Below are positions 52,936 to 61,383 of a stretch of DNA of 64,000 bases, piece after piece; the stretch's first letter is position 1; the number at the start of each line of letters is the position of its first letter. The notes beneath the pieces are model-generated. The model did no database searches. It was given only the letters and a program-made list of their open reading frames with translations, and was not told the origin of the DNA. The position numbers and the translations under genes were made by a program. The stretch comes from Nibribacter ruber (lineage in GTDB: Bacteria > Bacteroidota > Bacteroidia > Cytophagales > Hymenobacteraceae), in the NCBI RefSeq assembly GCF_009913235.1, contig NZ_CP047897.1:1054001-1118000 (forward strand). The letters are read 5' to 3'.

Positions 52936-54318
52936 ATGAGTACAACAGCATACCAACACATTCACATGATTGCCATTGGCGGTAGCATTATGCACAACCT
53001 GGCCCTGGCATTACACCGCAAAGGCCTGAAAGTGACAGGCTCAGACGATGAGATCTTTGAACCCGCCAAGGGCCGCCTGGCCGCAGATGGTCTTTTACCT
53101 GAGGCCGAGGGCTGGTTCCCGGAGAAGCTGCATAGCAAGCCAGATGCAGTGATTGTGGGCATGCACGCGCGGCCAGACAATCCTGAGCTGTTGTATGCCC
53201 AGGAGCACAACATTCCCATCTTCTCGTTCCCCGAGTTCATCTATGAGCAGAGCAAGAACAAGCAGCGCATTGTGATTGCGGGTAGTCATGGCAAAACGTC
53301 CATCACGTCCATCATCCTGCACGTGCTCAAGTACCACAACCGCCTGTTTGACTTCGCCGTGGGTGCCCAGCTGGAAGGCTTTGACCTGATGGTGAAACTG
53401 ACAGAAGATGCGCCTATCATCATTATTGAAGGCGACGAGTACCTCTCCTCTCCTATTCAGCGCGTACCTAAGATTCACAAATACCACCACCACATTGGCG
53501 TGATCTCAGGCATCAGCTGGGACCACATCAACGTGTTCCCCACCGAGGAAAACTACCGTGAGCAGTTTAAAATCTTCGTGGACATGACGCCCAAGGCCGG
53601 AACCTTGATCTATAACCAGGACGACGAGCAGGTACAGGAAGTGTGCGTGCCCAATAACAGTGACGTGAACTACATTGGCTACACCATCCATGAGCACAAA
53701 ATCAAGAAGAGCGGCAAGACCATTCTCAAGACGAAGAAGGATGATGTAGAGATTCAGCTGTTTGGCGAGCATAACCTGCGCAACATCTCTGCCGCCAAAG
53801 AGGTCTGCAAGCAGATAGGCATCAAAGGCCAAGCATTTTATGAGGCGTTGGCCACCTTCAAAGGTGCCGCCAGAAGACTGGAGAAAATTGGCGAGAACGA
53901 ACACACCTTGGTGTACAAAGACTTCGCGCACGCGCCTTCCAAACTAAAGGCCACTTCAGAGGCTCTGAAAAAGCAATATACAGAACGTGAACTCATTGCC
54001 TGCCTGGAACTGCACACTTTTAGTAGCTTGAACAAGGACTTTCTTCCGCAATACAACGGCACGTTTCTGTCGCCGGACGTGAAGATTGTGTACTTCAACC
54101 CGAAGACGCTGGAACATAAGCGCATGCCGGCCCTGGACCCCGAGGATTTGAAAAAAGCCTTCGGCGATGACAGCATAGAAGTGTACACCGACAGCCAGAA
54201 ACTGAAGGACTACTTGCTGGGCACCGACTGGAAAAACAAGAACCTGCTGATGATGACCTCCGGCAACTTCGGGAATCTGGACCTGCAGCAGCTAGCCGAC
54301 ACCATTACCGCTTCTTAG
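52936..54318 (+). CDS. mpl: UDP-N-acetylmuramate:L-alanyl-gamma-D-glutamyl-meso-diaminopimelate ligase
   Basis: The start at 52936 (MSTTAYQHIH) gives 460 residues. The N-terminal Rossmann domain begins HMIAIGGSIMHNLALAL. The ATP loop AGSHGKTSITSI lies near residue 115, and EGDEYLSSPIQRVPK and HINVFPTEENYREQF follow. These are the Mur ligase motifs in the Mpl variant. It attaches recycled tripeptide to UDP-MurNAc in peptidoglycan recycling. MurC is related, but the motif context and length favour Mpl. Confidence 0.93.
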   Translation: MSTTAYQHIHMIAIGGSIMHNLALALHRKGLKVTGSDDEIFEPAKGRLAADGLLPEAEGWFPEKLHSKPDAVIVGMHARPDNPELLYAQEHNIPIFSFPEFIYEQSKNKQRIVIAGSHGKTSITSIILHVLKYHNRLFDFAVGAQLEGFDLMVKLTEDAPIIIIEGDEYLSSPIQRVPKIHKYHHHIGVISGISWDHINVFPTEENYREQFKIFVDMTPKAGTLIYNQDDEQVQEVCVPNNSDVNYIGYTIHEHKIKKSGKTILKTKKDDVEIQLFGEHNLRNISAAKEVCKQIGIKGQAFYEALATFKGAARRLEKIGENEHTLVYKDFAHAPSKLKATSEALKKQYTERELIACLELHTFSSLNKDFLPQYNGTFLSPDVKIVYFNPKTLEHKRMPALDPEDLKKAFGDDSIEVYTDSQKLKDYLLGTDWKNKNLLMMTSGNFGNLDLQQLADTITAS

Positions 54319-54444
54319 TTTCAATTTTAAATTGGCTCCGTTGGCAGCATATGCCGGCGGAGCCATTTATATTTCACCTACTCGCCAAAAAGAAGACGCA
54401 AATTTGAAGGAATCTGCGTAACATGAGCGCTCAAACCTCTGCCT

Positions 54445-55260
54445 ATGAAATTACACCTACGCAAGCCTATTGTCTTCTTTGACCTGGAAACCACCGGCGT
54501 GGACATCTGCAAAGACCGCATTGTAGAGATTAGCATGCTCAAGGTGCTGCCCTCTGGCGAGGAAATCCTCAAAACCAAACGCGTCAACCCCACTATTCCC
54601 ATTCCCATAGAGTCTAGCATGATCCACAAGATCTATGATGATGACGTGGCCGACTGCCCTACGTTTGCGCAACTGGCCAGAGGCTTGGATGATTTCCTGA
54701 AAGGCTGCGATTTGGGTGGTTTCAATCTCATCAAGTTTGACATTCCACTGCTGGCTGAAGAATTCTTGCGCGTAGACATGGACTTTGACATTGAGAACCG
54801 AGCCATTGTAGACGTCTGCCGCATCTTCCACCAGATGGAGCAGCGCACCCTCTCTGCCGCCTACAAGTTCTACTGTGACAAAACCTTAGAAAACGCCCAC
54901 TCCGCTGAGGCAGACACCATTGCCACTTATGAGATTTTAAAGTCGCAGTTAGAAAAATACGAGGGGATGCCTTTACCCGGCGCTGAGGACCAGGCTACTT
55001 TTCCGGTGCAGAATGACATGCAGCAACTGCACCAGTTCACGTTCCAGAAGACCGCAGATTTGTCGGGCCGCATTGTCTACAACCACGCAGGCGTAGAAGT
55101 CTTCAATTTTGGCAAGCACAAAAACGTTTCTGTTGCTGATGTCCTCAAGAAAGAACCCAGTTACTATGACTGGATGATGAAAGGCGATTTTCCATTGTAC
55201 ACTAAGAAAGTCCTGACCCGCATTAAACTACGCGGCGCTCTGCAGTCCACGGCCTTTTAG
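54445..55260 (+). CDS. 3'-5' exonuclease, DnaQ/epsilon-like, with ExoX-like C-terminal domain
   Basis: The 271-residue protein has the DEDDh motifs VFFDLETTGVDICKDR (Asp, Glu), GFNLIKFDIPLL, and NAHSAEADTIATYEI (His, Asp). Residues about 210-262 form an extra small domain, FNFGKHKNVSVADVLKKEP and YYDWMMKGDFPLYTKKVL, as in ExoX-type and related exonucleases. It removes 3' nucleotides from DNA in repair or proofreading. It stands 126 bp after mpl on the same strand with no strong terminator between, so readthrough is possible. Confidence 0.92.
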   Translation: MKLHLRKPIVFFDLETTGVDICKDRIVEISMLKVLPSGEEILKTKRVNPTIPIPIESSMIHKIYDDDVADCPTFAQLARGLDDFLKGCDLGGFNLIKFDIPLLAEEFLRVDMDFDIENRAIVDVCRIFHQMEQRTLSAAYKFYCDKTLENAHSAEADTIATYEILKSQLEKYEGMPLPGAEDQATFPVQNDMQQLHQFTFQKTADLSGRIVYNHAGVEVFNFGKHKNVSVADVLKKEPSYYDWMMKGDFPLYTKKVLTRIKLRGALQSTAF

Positions 55261-55307
55261 TTTGGAGATACTAGACTTAGGACGCTAGATTTTAGATACT
55301 AGACATT

Positions 55308-55345
55308 TGTTTTTGGGGTATTTTCATTAAAACTGCCCAAAAACG
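55308..55345. repeat. Dispersed 38-bp palindrome, copy 20
   Basis: Arms TGTTTTTGGGGTATTTTC and AAAACTGCCCAAAAACG flank an AT-type centre. Its right arm CCAAAAACGG can also pair with CCGTTTTTGG past the next hairpin, so two foldings compete. Confidence 0.85.
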
Positions 55346-55381
55346 GCAAGGCCAACTTTCCCTTGAAAGTTGGCCTTGCCG
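55344..55381 (+). terminator. Intrinsic terminator after the exonuclease gene
   Basis: CGGCAAGGCCAACTTTC and GAAAGTTGGCCTTGCCG form a perfect 17-bp stem with a CCTT loop, followed by TTTTTGG. The 55382-55560 remainder has AT-rich simple sequence and nothing I can name. Confidence 0.92.
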
Positions 55382-55560
55382 TTTTTGGTGGTTACTAGTT
55401 AATTTTCTCAGAATAAGCGAGCAAGTCTCATGGTTACCATCTTCCAGTACGTTGGAATAGAAGTTTAACCAAGAAGTCCATCTAAATGCTTTCAGCCAAT
55501 TTGATTATAAGGCCAAAATCTTTTGTCTTACGTCTTAAATCTGGTGTCTAAAAGAAAAGG

Positions 55561-55980
55561 CTACTCCCCCAGAAGCCAGTAATAGGCGGCGGCTTCGTCC
55601 AGGGAAATGTTAGTTTTGAGGCGGCGGTTTAAGGACTCGTCTGCCTGCACCTTTTCTCCTATCCGGTAGATGTCCATGAGGTTGTAACTGGCTTGGTTGA
55701 GAATGTAGGAAATGTGTAAGGTCCAGTCTCTGGGCATGGCGGTGTAGATCTGCTGAAGCAGGAAATTCTGGTCTGAGAGATCCAGGAACTGTACTTTACG
55801 GCCGTCCACAAGCAGGAAATGCACCTGGCGTTCTGACACAAAGTGCACAATCTGCAAGGCAGCTTCCCTAAACTGGGCGCTGGAAGGATGCTTGAGCCAG
55901 GTAGCTTTCAGGAAACGCTTTTCAACGGTTTCTTCCAGCAGCACGGTATCATCTTTGTATACAGATATCAGGCTTTGCAT
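55561..55980 (-). CDS. Small cytoplasmic protein, possibly SpoIIAA/STAS-like (paralogue 3)
   Basis: The protein has 139 residues, no signal and no membrane segment. The order of elements, a strand pair (DDTVLLEETVEKRFLKATWLK), a helix (QFREAALQIVHFVSERQ), a buried strand (VHFLLVDGRKVQFLDL), more strands and a closing helix, resembles the two proteins at 29845 and 30281. The central VHFLLVDGRK strand matches STAS-like folds best. The function is unknown. It appears to be a single-gene unit. Confidence 0.75.
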   Translation of the reverse strand: MQSLISVYKDDTVLLEETVEKRFLKATWLKHPSSAQFREAALQIVHFVSERQVHFLLVDGRKVQFLDLSDQNFLLQQIYTAMPRDWTLHISYILNQASYNLMDIYRIGEKVQADESLNRRLKTNISLDEAAAYYWLLGE

Positions 55981-56053
55981 ACCCCACGTTGTTTAAGCTA
56001 AAATGAAAGATAACAGCGCTTCTCGCCGGGCCTCTCAAAACTTATATACGTTT

Positions 56054-56100
56054 AAAGCAGAAAAGCCACCGGATTAATAAACCGGTGGCTTTTCTGCTTT
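56054..56100. terminator. Terminator of the M48/small-peptide unit
   Basis: AAAGCAGAAAAGCCACCGG and CCGGTGGCTTTTCTGCTTT form a long perfect stem with a short AT loop, extended by TT/AA at the base. It can act on both converging sides. Confidence 0.93.
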
Positions 56101-56125
56101 AAAAATGGGTAAGAAAATCGCTTTC

Positions 56126-56203
56126 TTATCTGGTTTTGTCAGATTTCAGAAGGAGGGCCATTAAGACCGCGCCAAATACCAGCCATTTAGAAGGAGCTTT
56201 CAT
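56126..56203 (-). CDS. Possible 25-residue membrane peptide
   Basis: An ATG two bases after the M48 stop codon opens a 25-codon frame reading MKAPSKWLVFGAVLMALLL and then a charged KSDKTR end, so one membrane helix is predicted. The stop lies 25 bp before a strong terminator. GGAG occurs 8 bases into the frame, not upstream, so translation would depend on coupling to the protease gene. It is too short for confident calling and could be chance. Confidence 0.35.
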   Translation of the reverse strand: MKAPSKWLVFGAVLMALLLKSDKTR

Positions 56204-56205
56204 GC

Positions 56206-57006
56206 TTAGCGGGCGTTGTAGTATTTCTTGGCTTCGGGCATGTGCTTCTGAATGTTGCTGATACGCGTGTCATTGCTAGGGTGCGTGCTCAGGAACTCAG
56301 GCGTGCCGCTTCCACCGCCGGCGGCCATGCGCTGCCAGAAAGAAATGGCTACTTCTGGGTTGTAACCGGCCATGGCCATGAAAATCAAGCCCAACTGGTC
56401 TGCTTCAGACTCCTGGTCGCGGCCGTATTTCAAAAGCCCAACGCCGGTACCAATCCCGTACACGGTGTTGGCAATTTCCTGAGCAGCGCCAGAACGGCCG
56501 CCTACCACAGCACCTAAGGCGGCGCCACCGTATTGCTGGGCCATCTGCTGGCTAATGCGTTCGTTGGAGTGCTTGGCAATGGCGTGGGCAATCTCATGAC
56601 CCATTACCACGGCAAGACCAGCTTCATCTTTGGTAATGGGCAAGATACCCGTGTACACTGCCGTCTTGCCACCGGCCATCGCGAAGGCGTTTTGCTGCTT
56701 ATCGTCTTGGATTAGGTTGAACTCCCACTGGTAACCTTCTAGTTGTGCAGAGTAGCCGTTCTGGGCCATATAGCGCTCTACGGCGCCTTGTATGCGTTGG
56801 CCTACGCGTTTCACCATGGCCGTCTGGGCAGCGTTGGTAGACAATTTGCTTTGTTTCAAGACTTCGTCATAGGCTTGAAAAGACATGGCAATTACTTCCT
56901 GGTCGCTTACCAGAGACAATTGTCTACGGCCTGTGATGGGAACGGTAGAACATCCAACGGTCAGCAACACTATAAAGGCAAGCATTGCACTTTTTAACTT
57001 ATTCAT
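56206..57006 (-). CDS. M48 family zinc metalloprotease, lipoprotein
   Basis: The start at 57006 (MNKLKSAMLAFIV) gives 266 residues; the longer frame adds an unrelated leader. A lipobox is present (LLTVGCSTV). The signature ITGRRQLSLVS follows and then the zinc motif HEIAHAIAKHSNER near residue 134. The third ligand Glu is in SEADQLGLIFMAMAGYNP. These features match BepA/LoiP-like periplasmic proteases that check outer-membrane proteins. A tiny membrane peptide frame follows the stop. Confidence 0.93.
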   Translation of the reverse strand: MNKLKSAMLAFIVLLTVGCSTVPITGRRQLSLVSDQEVIAMSFQAYDEVLKQSKLSTNAAQTAMVKRVGQRIQGAVERYMAQNGYSAQLEGYQWEFNLIQDDKQQNAFAMAGGKTAVYTGILPITKDEAGLAVVMGHEIAHAIAKHSNERISQQMAQQYGGAALGAVVGGRSGAAQEIANTVYGIGTGVGLLKYGRDQESEADQLGLIFMAMAGYNPEVAISFWQRMAAGGGSGTPEFLSTHPSNDTRISNIQKHMPEAKKYYNAR

Positions 57007-57221
57007 AGTACGTATAGGGTTAAGTGATACAAAAGCAATGGTTCTGGCGGCGGCATTTCTGCTTTTACCAAGAACGTACCCATATACGCAGGTACGCATA
57101 GAAAGTGGTAAAGCCGTTAGAATCCGGTGCAAATCTATTTTTTCCTATATACAATTCCATGCCAAATTTTCAACGTGCGCCAGAATATGCCGCTAACATT
57201 CCCTCCCACAGGTATTTCCCT

Positions 57222-57229
57222 TATCTTTG
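57222..57229 (+). promoter_or_regulatory. Putative -7 box for the FAH-family gene
   Basis: TATCTTTG matches TAnnTTTG exactly and ends 15 bp before ATG 57245. An in-frame ATG at 57227 lies within it and is rejected. Confidence 0.5.
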
Positions 57230-57244
57230 AAAACAAAAAGAGCC

Positions 57245-57856
57245 ATGAAAATTCTAGCCATAGGACGCAACTACGCAGAGCACATAGCCGAACTAAAAAA
57301 CGAGGTTCCGGATGAGCCTGTGATCTTTTTTAAGCCAGACACGGCAATTCTGCGCAACAATGAGCCGTTCTATTACCCAGACTACAGCACAGACATTCAC
57401 TATGAGGTAGAGCTGGTGTTGCGCGTGGGCAAGGAAGGAAAAAATATTCAAGCCAAGTTCGCAGACAAGTACATAGACGGCCTGGGCATTGGCGTGGACT
57501 TCACCGCCCGCGACCTGCAATCCAAAGCCAAAGCCAAGGGACTGCCCTGGACGCTGGCCAAAGGTTTCAATGGCTCTGCCCCGGTGTCTGACATGCTGCC
57601 CATGGAGAATTACCCGGCTTGGGACAACATCAACTTCGGGCTGAAGGTGAATGGTGAGCTCAAGCAACAAGGCAACTCAGGCATGATGATTCATAACTTT
57701 GGGGCCATCCTGGCGTACATGTCGCGGTTCATCACGCTTAAAAAAGGCGATCTTATTTTTACCGGTACGCCAGCGGGAGTAGGCCCCATCCAGATAGGAG
57801 ACCGGTTAGAGGCGTTTGTAGAAGATAAAACCTTACTGAATTTTGAGATTAAATAG
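57245..57856 (+). CDS. Fumarylacetoacetate hydrolase family protein
   Basis: The 203-residue protein, started at 57245 (MKILAIGRNYAEH), is a short FAH-family enzyme. It has EPVIFFKPDTAI, the metal site HYEVELVLRVGKEG and GIGVDFTARDLQ. The segment KGFNGSAPVSDMLP and FTGTPAGVGPIQIGD complete the fold. Short members act as acylpyruvases or oxaloacetate decarboxylases/tautomerases. The exact substrate is unknown. The M23 peptidase gene overlaps its end by 14 bp. Confidence 0.9.
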   Translation: MKILAIGRNYAEHIAELKNEVPDEPVIFFKPDTAILRNNEPFYYPDYSTDIHYEVELVLRVGKEGKNIQAKFADKYIDGLGIGVDFTARDLQSKAKAKGLPWTLAKGFNGSAPVSDMLPMENYPAWDNINFGLKVNGELKQQGNSGMMIHNFGAILAYMSRFITLKKGDLIFTGTPAGVGPIQIGDRLEAFVEDKTLLNFEIK

Positions 57857-59774
57857 CGTACGTTCCCTCATTTTAGCTTACCTGGTAGGCAGTGGTACCT
57901 GGGCAAGCGCCCAGGCCCCCACTACCCCGCCAGCCCCGGCCTCGCCGCAACCCGTGGCCACCAGTCCGTTGTTCTTCCCCATTAAACCCGGCACCCAGAA
58001 CTTTTTGTCTGGCAGCATGGGCGAGATACGGCCCAACCACTTTCACGGGGGCATTGACATCAAAACCGATGGCAAGATTGGCCTTCCCGTCTACGCCGCC
58101 GAAAGTGGCTACATTTCGCGCATCAAAGTGTCTAGCTACGGCTACGGTTGGCTCATCTACATTACGCACCCCAACGGGCTGGTGACCACGTATGCCCACC
58201 TCAACCACTTTACGCCGGCCATTGGCCAATACATGGTGCAGGTGCAGTACCAGAAGCAGGCCTTTGACGTAGATGTGACCTTGCCAGAGACCCAGTTTCC
58301 GGTAAAGCGCGGCGATATCATTGCCTACTCGGGCAACACCGGTGGCTCTGGTGGCCCGCACTTGCACTTTGAGGTGCGTGACAAGGAGGATAAGCTGTTT
58401 AACCCGCTGCGGTATACGTTCACTGAGATTCAGGATAACATTGCGCCCACGGTGTATAATTTCGCGCTGGTGCCGCAGGGCATCAAATCACGGGTGCAGG
58501 GTCAATTCCAACGCAAGATGTTCACGCCGGTGAAACAGGGCAACCTCTATACTATTGCAGACACTATTCCGGCGGCCGGGTTGCTGGGTCTTGAGATACA
58601 GGCCATAGACAAGTATGACGGCGCTCTCAACCAGAACGGCGTGCAAGCCATGGAACTCACCGTGAACGGCGAAACCATTTACCGCCACAACATAGACGGC
58701 GTGCCGTTTGAACTGCAGCGCCAAGTGTCTGCCCATATCAACTTTCCAGAACTGAAGCTGAGCAACAAGTCCTTCCAACGCTTGTATGTAGCTGATGGAA
58801 ACAAGCTGCCCATCTATGAGACCGACATCAGCAAAGGCAAATTCAACATTGAAGCAGGTAAGCTCTATGAAGTGCTGGTAAACTTGTCAGACTCATATAA
58901 GAACACCTCGCAGCTCAGGTTCATGATGCGCGGCGAAGATAGCGGCTATTACGCCAGCGGTGCGCCAAAGGTCACGACTCCCAAAATCAACTATGAATTA
59001 GCTGGAAGTATTTTAAAAGTAACCGTAGCCGACACCGCCAAAACCGCCCGCAACCTGGACCTTTACATTGGCAACTACAAGTATGCGGTGATACCGTCAT
59101 ATACCACCACGGCCGGCTCTGTGTATTTGTACAACCTCATTGGCGGGCTGCCCGATTCTGTGGAGCTGACCGGCACCAAAACCAGGTTCAAGTTTGAGCA
59201 GACCATTCCGCCCAACACAGAGATGCTGTACTCTAACCGGTACCTGGACATCACGTTCCAGAAAGAGTCTCTCTATGACACCTTATACTTACAAACTGAT
59301 CACAACGCACAGGACGTGTTCAGCATCAACAACCCGCTCACCACGCTATTTAAACCAGCCAAGGTCACCATCCGGCCCCAGAACATTCCGGCAGACAAGT
59401 CTAAGGCTGCCGTGTATGGGTTGGGCTGGGGAAAATCCAGTGGATTTCTAGGCGGAGTTTGGGAAGGAGATGCCATTACCTTCTCGGCGCGTGATTTAGG
59501 AAAGTTCAAGGTCTTGAGCGACACAGTGGCTCCTACCATCAAATTGGTGCAGAAATCACCCATCCAAATCAGTTTCAAGGTCTGGGATAACCTGTCAGGC
59601 ATGGCCTCCTGGCGCTGCGAGGTGAACGGCCAGTGGCTCCTGCTCAAATGGGAGCACAAAAACTCCACCCTTACCTCAGAGCGTTTAGATAAAACAGTAC
59701 CTTTGTCTGGCGACGTAGTCCTCACGGTGAAAGACGCCATGGGCAACGAAGCCGTTTATCGGACTAAAATATAA
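57843..59774 (+). CDS. M23 family peptidase (LytM domain), secreted, TTG start
   Basis: The 643-residue frame has no ATG or GTG before its signal peptide (SLILAYLVGSGTWASAQA). TTG at 57843 is therefore the best start, overlapping the FAH gene by 14 bp. The LytM domain lies at about 50-200 with zinc motifs NHFHGGIDIKTD and GGPHLHFEVRD. The remaining 440 residues form several beta-sandwich modules. It may cut peptidoglycan or scaffold envelope assembly. All usual metal ligands are visible, so activity is plausible. Confidence 0.9.
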   Translation: MRLNSVRSLILAYLVGSGTWASAQAPTTPPAPASPQPVATSPLFFPIKPGTQNFLSGSMGEIRPNHFHGGIDIKTDGKIGLPVYAAESGYISRIKVSSYGYGWLIYITHPNGLVTTYAHLNHFTPAIGQYMVQVQYQKQAFDVDVTLPETQFPVKRGDIIAYSGNTGGSGGPHLHFEVRDKEDKLFNPLRYTFTEIQDNIAPTVYNFALVPQGIKSRVQGQFQRKMFTPVKQGNLYTIADTIPAAGLLGLEIQAIDKYDGALNQNGVQAMELTVNGETIYRHNIDGVPFELQRQVSAHINFPELKLSNKSFQRLYVADGNKLPIYETDISKGKFNIEAGKLYEVLVNLSDSYKNTSQLRFMMRGEDSGYYASGAPKVTTPKINYELAGSILKVTVADTAKTARNLDLYIGNYKYAVIPSYTTTAGSVYLYNLIGGLPDSVELTGTKTRFKFEQTIPPNTEMLYSNRYLDITFQKESLYDTLYLQTDHNAQDVFSINNPLTTLFKPAKVTIRPQNIPADKSKAAVYGLGWGKSSGFLGGVWEGDAITFSARDLGKFKVLSDTVAPTIKLVQKSPIQISFKVWDNLSGMASWRCEVNGQWLLLKWEHKNSTLTSERLDKTVPLSGDVVLTVKDAMGNEAVYRTKI

Positions 59775-59826
59775 GAATCGTTGTTCGTTATTGGTTGTTC
59801 GTTGTTCGAATTGAAAAATTAGGATT

Positions 59827-59865
59827 CGTTTTTGGGCTGTTTTCTTGAAAATAAGGCTAAAAACG
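59827..59865. repeat. Dispersed 38-bp palindrome, copy 21
   Basis: Arms CGTTTTTGGGCTGTTTTC and GAAAATAAGGCTAAAAACG include one extra base. It is framed by low-complexity inverted repeats at 59776-59812 and 59881-59914. Confidence 0.88.
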
Positions 59866-59921
59866 AACTTTACTCTTCAGAAGCAACAAACAATTAACAA
59901 GCAACAAAAACAATAAAAGCT

Positions 59922-60368
59922 ATGCTAGAAGTTGGGAATGTAGCCCCGGATTTTGAGGTAAAAGACCAGGACGGAAACCTGGTGAAGCTGAGCGATTTCA
60001 GGGGCAAGAAGGTGGCCTTGTACTTCTACCCAAAAGATGACACCTCTGGCTGCACGGCCCAGGCCTGTGATCTAAGGGATAACTACCAATCACTTCTGGC
60101 AAAAGGATATGTGGTGTTGGGCGTGAGCATAGACAGTGAGAAATCACATCAGAAGTTCATCCAGAAATACGACCTCCCCTTCCCACTGCTGGCAGACACA
60201 GAGAAAGAAGTAGTAGAGAAATACGGCGTCTGGCAGGAGAAAAGCATGTACGGCCGCAAATACATGGGCACCATGCGGTACACGTTTGTGATAGATGAAG
60301 AGGGAATCATCCAGGACATCATCAGAAAGGTGGACACCAAGAACCACGCCGCCCAGTTGCTGAAATAA
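59922..60368 (+). CDS. bcp: Thioredoxin-dependent thiol peroxidase
   Basis: The 148-residue peroxiredoxin has the PrxQ/Bcp site FYPKDDTSGCTAQACDLRDNY, with the peroxidatic Cys near residue 46 and the resolving Cys five residues later. GVSIDSEKSHQKFIQKYDLPFPLLAD follows, and RYTFVIDEEG occurs near the end. It reduces hydrogen peroxide and organic peroxides using thioredoxin. Its start lies immediately after a low-complexity repeat. A terminator and palindrome copy 22 follow. Confidence 0.96.
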   Translation: MLEVGNVAPDFEVKDQDGNLVKLSDFRGKKVALYFYPKDDTSGCTAQACDLRDNYQSLLAKGYVVLGVSIDSEKSHQKFIQKYDLPFPLLADTEKEVVEKYGVWQEKSMYGRKYMGTMRYTFVIDEEGIIQDIIRKVDTKNHAAQLLK

Positions 60369-60371
60369 AAC

Positions 60372-60404
60372 AAAGGCCATCTGCCCAGGAGCAGGTGGCC
60401 TTTT
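60372..60404 (+). terminator. Intrinsic terminator after bcp
   Basis: AAAGGCCATCTGC pairs with GCAGGTGGCCTTT through one mismatch and is followed by T residues. It begins 3 bp past the stop codon. Confidence 0.88.
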
Positions 60405-60405
60405 C

Positions 60406-60443
60406 TGTTTTTGGGCTATTTTTCAGGAAACAGGCCAAAAACG
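60406..60443. repeat. Dispersed 38-bp palindrome, copy 22
   Basis: Arms TGTTTTTGGGCTATTTTT and GGAAACAGGCCAAAAACG are imperfect. It follows directly on the bcp terminator. Confidence 0.88.
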
Positions 60444-60499
60444 ACGCATAAAAAGAGCATCTTCACATTTTAAAATCGTTTCATCTTCAAATCACTATA

Positions 60500-61357
60500 A
60501 TGAACCCATTTAATTACACGCCTGAGCAGCTGCATGATGTAGCGCACCAGGTACGCAGAGACATTGTACGCATGGTACACGCCGTAAACTCGGGGCACCC
60601 GGGCGGTTCTTTGGGCTGCACCGAATTTCTGGTGTCCTTGTACTTCAGAGTAATGGATCACAACCCAACCTTCAACATGGACGGTACCCAGGAGGACCTT
60701 TTCTTCTTGTCAAATGGTCACATCTCGCCGGTTTGGTACAGCGTGTTGGCCCGCTCTGGTTACTTTGACGTGAAAGAACTGGCTACGTTCCGTAAGCTCA
60801 ACTCACGCTTGCAAGGCCACCCCGCCACCGAAGAAGGTCTGCCCGGCATCAGAATTGCGTCTGGTTCTTTGGGTCAAGGATTATCTGTGGCCACCGGTGC
60901 CGCACAGTCCAAGAAAATGAACAATGATGACAAATTAGTCTATGTCTTGATGGGCGATGGTGAATTGGAGGAAGGCCAGGTATGGGAAGCCGCCATGTAC
61001 GCCGCCCACCACAAAGTAGACAACCTCATTGCCACCGTAGACTACAACGGCCAGCAGATTGACGGACCGGTAGACGCAGTTATGAGTTTAGGTAACCTGC
61101 GCGCCAAGTGGGAAGCCTTCGGGTGGAAAGTATTGCACTGTGAGAACGGTAATGACTTTGTGCAACTGGTACCTGTATTGGAGCAAGCCAAAGCCTTGAC
61201 CGGCCACAAGCAACCCATCATCATCTTAATGAACACGCAAATGGGCTTCGGGGTGGACTTTATGATGGGTTCACACAAATGGCACGGCGTGGCACCAAAC
61301 GATGCTCAGCTAGAGCAAGCCCTGGTACAGCTGTCTGAAACCCTGAACGACTACTAA
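60500..61357 (+). CDS. Transketolase, N-terminal subunit
   Basis: The 285-residue protein is the thiamine-diphosphate-binding half of a split transketolase: NSGHPGGSLGCTEFLVSLYF, then ASGSLGQGLSVATGAAQS. The ThDP motif starts at MGDGELEEGQVWEAAMYAAHH and continues to the Asn of DYNGQQIDG. It works with the C-terminal half at 62778. Together they move two-carbon ketol units in the pentose phosphate pathway. A VWA-domain gene separates the two halves. Confidence 0.96.
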   Translation: MNPFNYTPEQLHDVAHQVRRDIVRMVHAVNSGHPGGSLGCTEFLVSLYFRVMDHNPTFNMDGTQEDLFFLSNGHISPVWYSVLARSGYFDVKELATFRKLNSRLQGHPATEEGLPGIRIASGSLGQGLSVATGAAQSKKMNNDDKLVYVLMGDGELEEGQVWEAAMYAAHHKVDNLIATVDYNGQQIDGPVDAVMSLGNLRAKWEAFGWKVLHCENGNDFVQLVPVLEQAKALTGHKQPIIILMNTQMGFGVDFMMGSHKWHGVAPNDAQLEQALVQLSETLNDY

Positions 61358-61383
61358 TTTCTGGTTAGCCTAGCTTTCTCCTC

